Source: Phycisphaeraceae bacterium (GTDB taxonomy: Bacteria; Planctomycetota; Phycisphaerae; Phycisphaerales; Phycisphaeraceae). From it: a DNA stretch of 7,544 nucleotides. Below the pieces are notes generated by a model. The model was given only the letters and a program-made list of their open reading frames with translations. It was not told the origin of the DNA and ran no database searches. A program made the translations under genes and the position numbers. Below are positions 5,290-7,544 of the stretch, piece by piece (position 1 is the first letter of the stretch; each line of letters starts with the position of its first letter). The stretch spans positions 1-7,544 of the forward strand of contig JADZCW010000316.1 in assembly GCA_020851395.1 (NCBI GenBank), written 5' to 3'.

Positions 5290-6672
5290 TCAGTCTAACT
5301 GCTCAACGGCGTTGGGCCCGCGCAGGCGGTAGCGCCGCCCGCGCCAGGTGAGCGTCCGGCTCGAGAGAGCCGAGAGCACGGCCACGAGGTGCAGGGCCAT
5401 CCACATCGGCGTGGCCCAGCGGTCGAGCCACATCGCGCGTCGGAAGTTCGTCATGGCCGTGTCGCCGAAGGCTCGGCGGACGACGTGGCGGCGATAGTGC
5501 GAGCGGGTGATGTCCGCGGTGGTCACCGCCAGGATTCCGCCCAAGCCGATCCAGGCCAGCCTGGGCTCGACCCTCCCGAGCATCCCCCCCACCACGGTCG
5601 CGGCGGCGGTGCAGAATCCCAGCGTGTAAAGACCCGTCAGGGCCAGCGCCCCGAGGTAAGCGGCCGGGGCGTAGACACGGGTGATCAGGTACTGCCGGCG
5701 GGCGAAGTTCCAGAAGGAACGCTCGTCGAGACGAACGGGCGAGCTGACCAGGCAGGCGGGGACGAAGGCGATCTTGAGGCCCAGGGACCGGCAGAGTGTC
5801 GAGGCGGGGTAGTCATCGGTCAGGGCGGTGGACCACCGCTCGATCAGCCCGCCACGACGGGCGACGCTCACGGGCATGGCCATCGAGCCGCCCCAGGCGA
5901 AGTTCAGGGTGGATCGGCCGAGAAAACAGGCGACGGAGCTGTTGAGCACGCAGGCGACGTCGGACCAGAGGCCCTCGATCAGGGGGGCCGATCGTGGCGG
6001 GGTCAGCCAGCGGTAGCCGGTGCTAAGCCCGTACTTGGAGGTCCTGCTCAGGGGGCTGACGAGTCCACTCAGCCACTGCGGGCCGGGCACGGCGTCGGAA
6101 TCGGCGAAGACCCAGACATCCTGGTCTCGGGACTGGACGTCGATGCTCGCCAGGGCGGCGAGCTGGTTGTGGAGCTTCTGGCTGCGTGTCGGGGGCGCGA
6201 GGCCGGCGATGACGAGCGTGGCCCGGCTGGGGGCGTGGGCCGCGATGGCCTCGGTGAGCACGGGATGGGCGGGGTCGCTCTCGGATTCGACGACCAGGAC
6301 GACGCGGTAGTCGGGGTAATCCTGCCGCAGCAGGCTCGTCAGCGAGCCGGCCAGGTCGTGCTCAAGGCCCTTGAAGGGCACGATGACCCAGGCCCGGGGG
6401 TGATAGTTGTCGTAGCAGGGCTTAAGAAGGTTGCCGCTGAACCAGGCCACCTGCCAGGCGCTCAGGATCGCCTGCGTGAGCCAGGCCAGCCACACCAGCA
6501 GCAGCAGCACCAACAGAGTCATGCTCATCATGGCCCACAAGCTGCGCCATCCGCCGACATCGCGTCGTGCGTGTGTTCCCCCCATGGCGCGGCTGGTCAT
6601 GGTAACGCAAAGCATACCGGTGAGGATGGACGGCTGCCGGGTGCACGCACACTTCGCACCGCTTGGTCGCAT
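5290..6672 (-). CDS. Membrane glycosyltransferase, family 2/GT21-like (ceramide glucosyltransferase or HpnI type)
   Basis: The longest frame gives 460 residues. A hydrophobic helix (about 51-74) precedes a cytosolic GT-A domain, from WVIVPFKGLE (95-104) through VVLVVESESD (124-133) and the DxD motif FADSDAV (189-195, D191/D193). Next come WGGSMAM (260-266), LTDDYPAS (284-291) and RRQYLITR (325-332), in the position of the (Q/R)xxRW motif. Further hydrophobic segments lie at about 336-366, 372-386 and 422-437, and the end TWRGRRYRLR is typical of ceramide glucosyltransferase/HpnI-like enzymes. It probably transfers a sugar from a nucleotide donor to a membrane lipid. The start is uncertain. 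ATG 6672 has no ribosome binding site, and its 47-residue basic leader is unusual. ATGs at codons 20, 25, 30, 48, 49 and 51 are alternatives, the last three starting right at the membrane helix. The sulfatase follows in the same direction. Confidence 0.92.
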   Translation of the reverse strand: MRPSGAKCACTRQPSILTGMLCVTMTSRAMGGTHARRDVGGWRSLWAMMSMTLLVLLLLVWLAWLTQAILSAWQVAWFSGNLLKPCYDNYHPRAWVIVPFKGLEHDLAGSLTSLLRQDYPDYRVVLVVESESDPAHPVLTEAIAAHAPSRATLVIAGLAPPTRSQKLHNQLAALASIDVQSRDQDVWVFADSDAVPGPQWLSGLVSPLSRTSKYGLSTGYRWLTPPRSAPLIEGLWSDVACVLNSSVACFLGRSTLNFAWGGSMAMPVSVARRGGLIERWSTALTDDYPASTLCRSLGLKIAFVPACLVSSPVRLDERSFWNFARRQYLITRVYAPAAYLGALALTGLYTLGFCTAAATVVGGMLGRVEPRLAWIGLGGILAVTTADITRSHYRRHVVRRAFGDTAMTNFRRAMWLDRWATPMWMALHLVAVLSALSSRTLTWRGRRYRLRGPNAVEQLD

Positions 6673-6691
6673 TTTTTAGGGTTTCTATGAT
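6663..6691 (+). promoter_or_regulatory. Candidate sigma-70 promoter for the beta-propeller gene
   Basis: TTGGTC (6663-6668) and TATGAT (6686-6691) are separated by exactly 17 bases. The -10 box matches five of six consensus positions and the -35 box three of six, and the spacer contains a T6 run. Transcription would begin near 6698 and leave a leader of about 47 bases before the ATG at 6745. It overlaps the annotated 5' end of the divergent glycosyltransferase gene. Confidence 0.35.
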
Positions 6692-6744
6692 GATCTGACG
6701 AGGCATCCGAGGCCAACCCGGCCGCGGCGTGGGGGTCACACAAC

Positions 6745-7544
6745 ATGGCAATCACCGTCGGCCAGGGTTCGCACCGTTACGAGTGGATCGAGGACTGGGC
6801 CCGCATCCCGGACACCGAGTCGGGCCGCAGGAGCGGCCGGACGCACGGGGCGGCGGTGACGAGCGACGGCAACGTGGTGGTCTTCCACCAGGCTGATCCC
6901 GCCGTGCTGATCTTCAGCCCGCAGGGGAAACTCCTGAGCGCCTGGGGCGACCGTTACCTGACCGCCCACGGGCTGACGCTGGTGCAGGAAGGCGGGCAGG
7001 ACTACCTGTGGCTGACCGACGAATCAACCGGCGCGGTGGTCAAGACGACGCTCGACGGCCGGGCGGTGCTGGAGCTGAGCAAGCCGCCGGTGGACGTCTA
7101 TCAGGCCACTCCCGGGGGCGGGGGCGGCAAGCGCTACATCCCGACGTGGGTGGCGGTGGACGAGGAGCGATACGGCGGCAGCGGGGATGTCTGGGTGGCT
7201 GACGGCTACGGGGCGAGTCTTGTCCATCGCTTTGACAAGGCCGGCCGATATATCGCGAGCATCGACGGCTCGGAAGGACAGGCGGGACCCTTCAAGTGCC
7301 CGCACGGGATCTTCATCGACCGCCGACGGATGGCGGCGGGCGCTAACGGCAACGGCGACGCTCACTGGGGCATTGCTCCGCGTGTTTCGTCAGACGCTCG
7401 TCCACCCCAGGCCGAGCTGTACATCGCCGACCGGGGCAACAAGCGCGTGCGGGTCTACGACTTGGATGGGACATATCGCCGGGTATTCGGGGCGGACTTC
7501 CTGACCAGCCCCTGCTGCTTTACGAGCCTGGGCGAGCATCTCTA
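6745..7544 (+). CDS. NHL-repeat / 6-bladed beta-propeller protein, C-terminus beyond window
   Basis: An uninterrupted frame runs from ATG 6745 to the window edge (266 full codons, no stop), so the protein is truncated here by the window and not broken. Propeller blades are visible: THGAAVTSDGNVVVFHQA (33-50) followed by VLIFSPQGKLLSAWG (54-68), then LWLTDESTGAVVKTTLDG (88-105), PTWVAVDE (133-140) with DVWVADGYG (148-156), and HGIFID (187-192) with LYIADRGNKRVRVYDLDG (225-242). The HG…VAD/IADxGN…V…DG pattern is that of NHL repeats in peptidyl-alpha-hydroxyglycine alpha-amidating lyase-like and 6-bladed propeller proteins. The start lacks a signal peptide. A G-rich GGGGGT (6731-6736) lies eight bases upstream. 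A polar insert at about 195-222 separates two strands of one blade. The role (enzyme or binding scaffold) cannot be decided from this part. Confidence 0.92.
   Translation, partial: MAITVGQGSHRYEWIEDWARIPDTESGRRSGRTHGAAVTSDGNVVVFHQADPAVLIFSPQGKLLSAWGDRYLTAHGLTLVQEGGQDYLWLTDESTGAVVKTTLDGRAVLELSKPPVDVYQATPGGGGGKRYIPTWVAVDEERYGGSGDVWVADGYGASLVHRFDKAGRYIASIDGSEGQAGPFKCPHGIFIDRRRMAAGANGNGDAHWGIAPRVSSDARPPQAELYIADRGNKRVRVYDLDGTYRRVFGADFLTSPCCFTSLGEHL

Noticed and set aside
3444..5351. A 635-codon open frame on the plus strand covering the sulfatase gene.
   Set aside because: It is the antisense of a well-supported sulfatase whose GC-rich third positions suppress stops on the other strand; its product is Gly/Val/Arg/Glu-rich with no domain pattern.
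6496..6509. CAG triplet repeat.
   Set aside because: It encodes consecutive leucines in the glycosyltransferase membrane helix on the minus strand; four repeats need no special explanation.
5389..6690. A 433-codon plus-strand open frame opposite the glycosyltransferase.
   Set aside because: Same antisense effect: a low-complexity Gly/Gln/Asp-rich product, while the minus-strand frame has clear glycosyltransferase motifs and membrane helices.

Overview
The window is high-GC bacterial DNA, roughly two thirds G+C by eye. It holds one complete tRNA gene, six complete protein genes, one protein gene that runs off the right edge, and a possible gene tail at the left edge. The gene mix suggests Planctomycetota, perhaps a Phycisphaerae-like lineage: a CxPSR sulfatase, a TIM-barrel sugar isomerase, a GT21-like membrane glycosyltransferase, an NHL-type beta-propeller and a small basic beta-rich protein of a kind I associate with planctomycetes. 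Weak or G-rich ribosome binding sites fit this. The assignment is an inference, because no universal marker gene is present.

Layout: positions 1-246 hold a plus-strand open frame with no start, possibly the C-terminus of an unrecognised protein, containing a striking G8-CC-G6 tract. Positions 247-397 are non-coding and carry a bulged inverted repeat. A tRNA-Ser(CGA) gene lies on the minus strand at 398-484. From 611 to 3438 four genes share the plus strand: a small conserved-looking protein, a sugar phosphate isomerase/epimerase-like TIM barrel, a UDP-sugar 4-epimerase-like SDR, and a stand-alone tandem ACT-domain protein. The last three are separated by only 42 and 44 bases and look co-transcribed.

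From 3435 to 6672 two genes lie on the minus strand, probably transcribed together: a GT21-like glycosyltransferase followed, after 52 bases, by a sulfatase with the DQ active-site variant. The sulfatase and the ACT gene converge and their stop codons overlap. After a 72-base divergent intergenic region with a plausible plus-strand promoter, an NHL/6-bladed beta-propeller protein resembling peptidyl-alpha-hydroxyglycine alpha-amidating lyase relatives starts at 6745 and is cut by the window edge.

Several genes act on sugars or sulfate esters (isomerase, epimerase, glycosyltransferase, sulfatase). A role in glycan or glycolipid metabolism is a reasonable theme, but the sequence does not prove a single pathway. 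I did not find a CRISPR array, insertion sequence, phage element or clear new defence-type system. The most distinctive points are the ACT protein linked to sugar enzymes, the fused gene ends at 3435-3438, and the glycosyltransferase-sulfatase pair.
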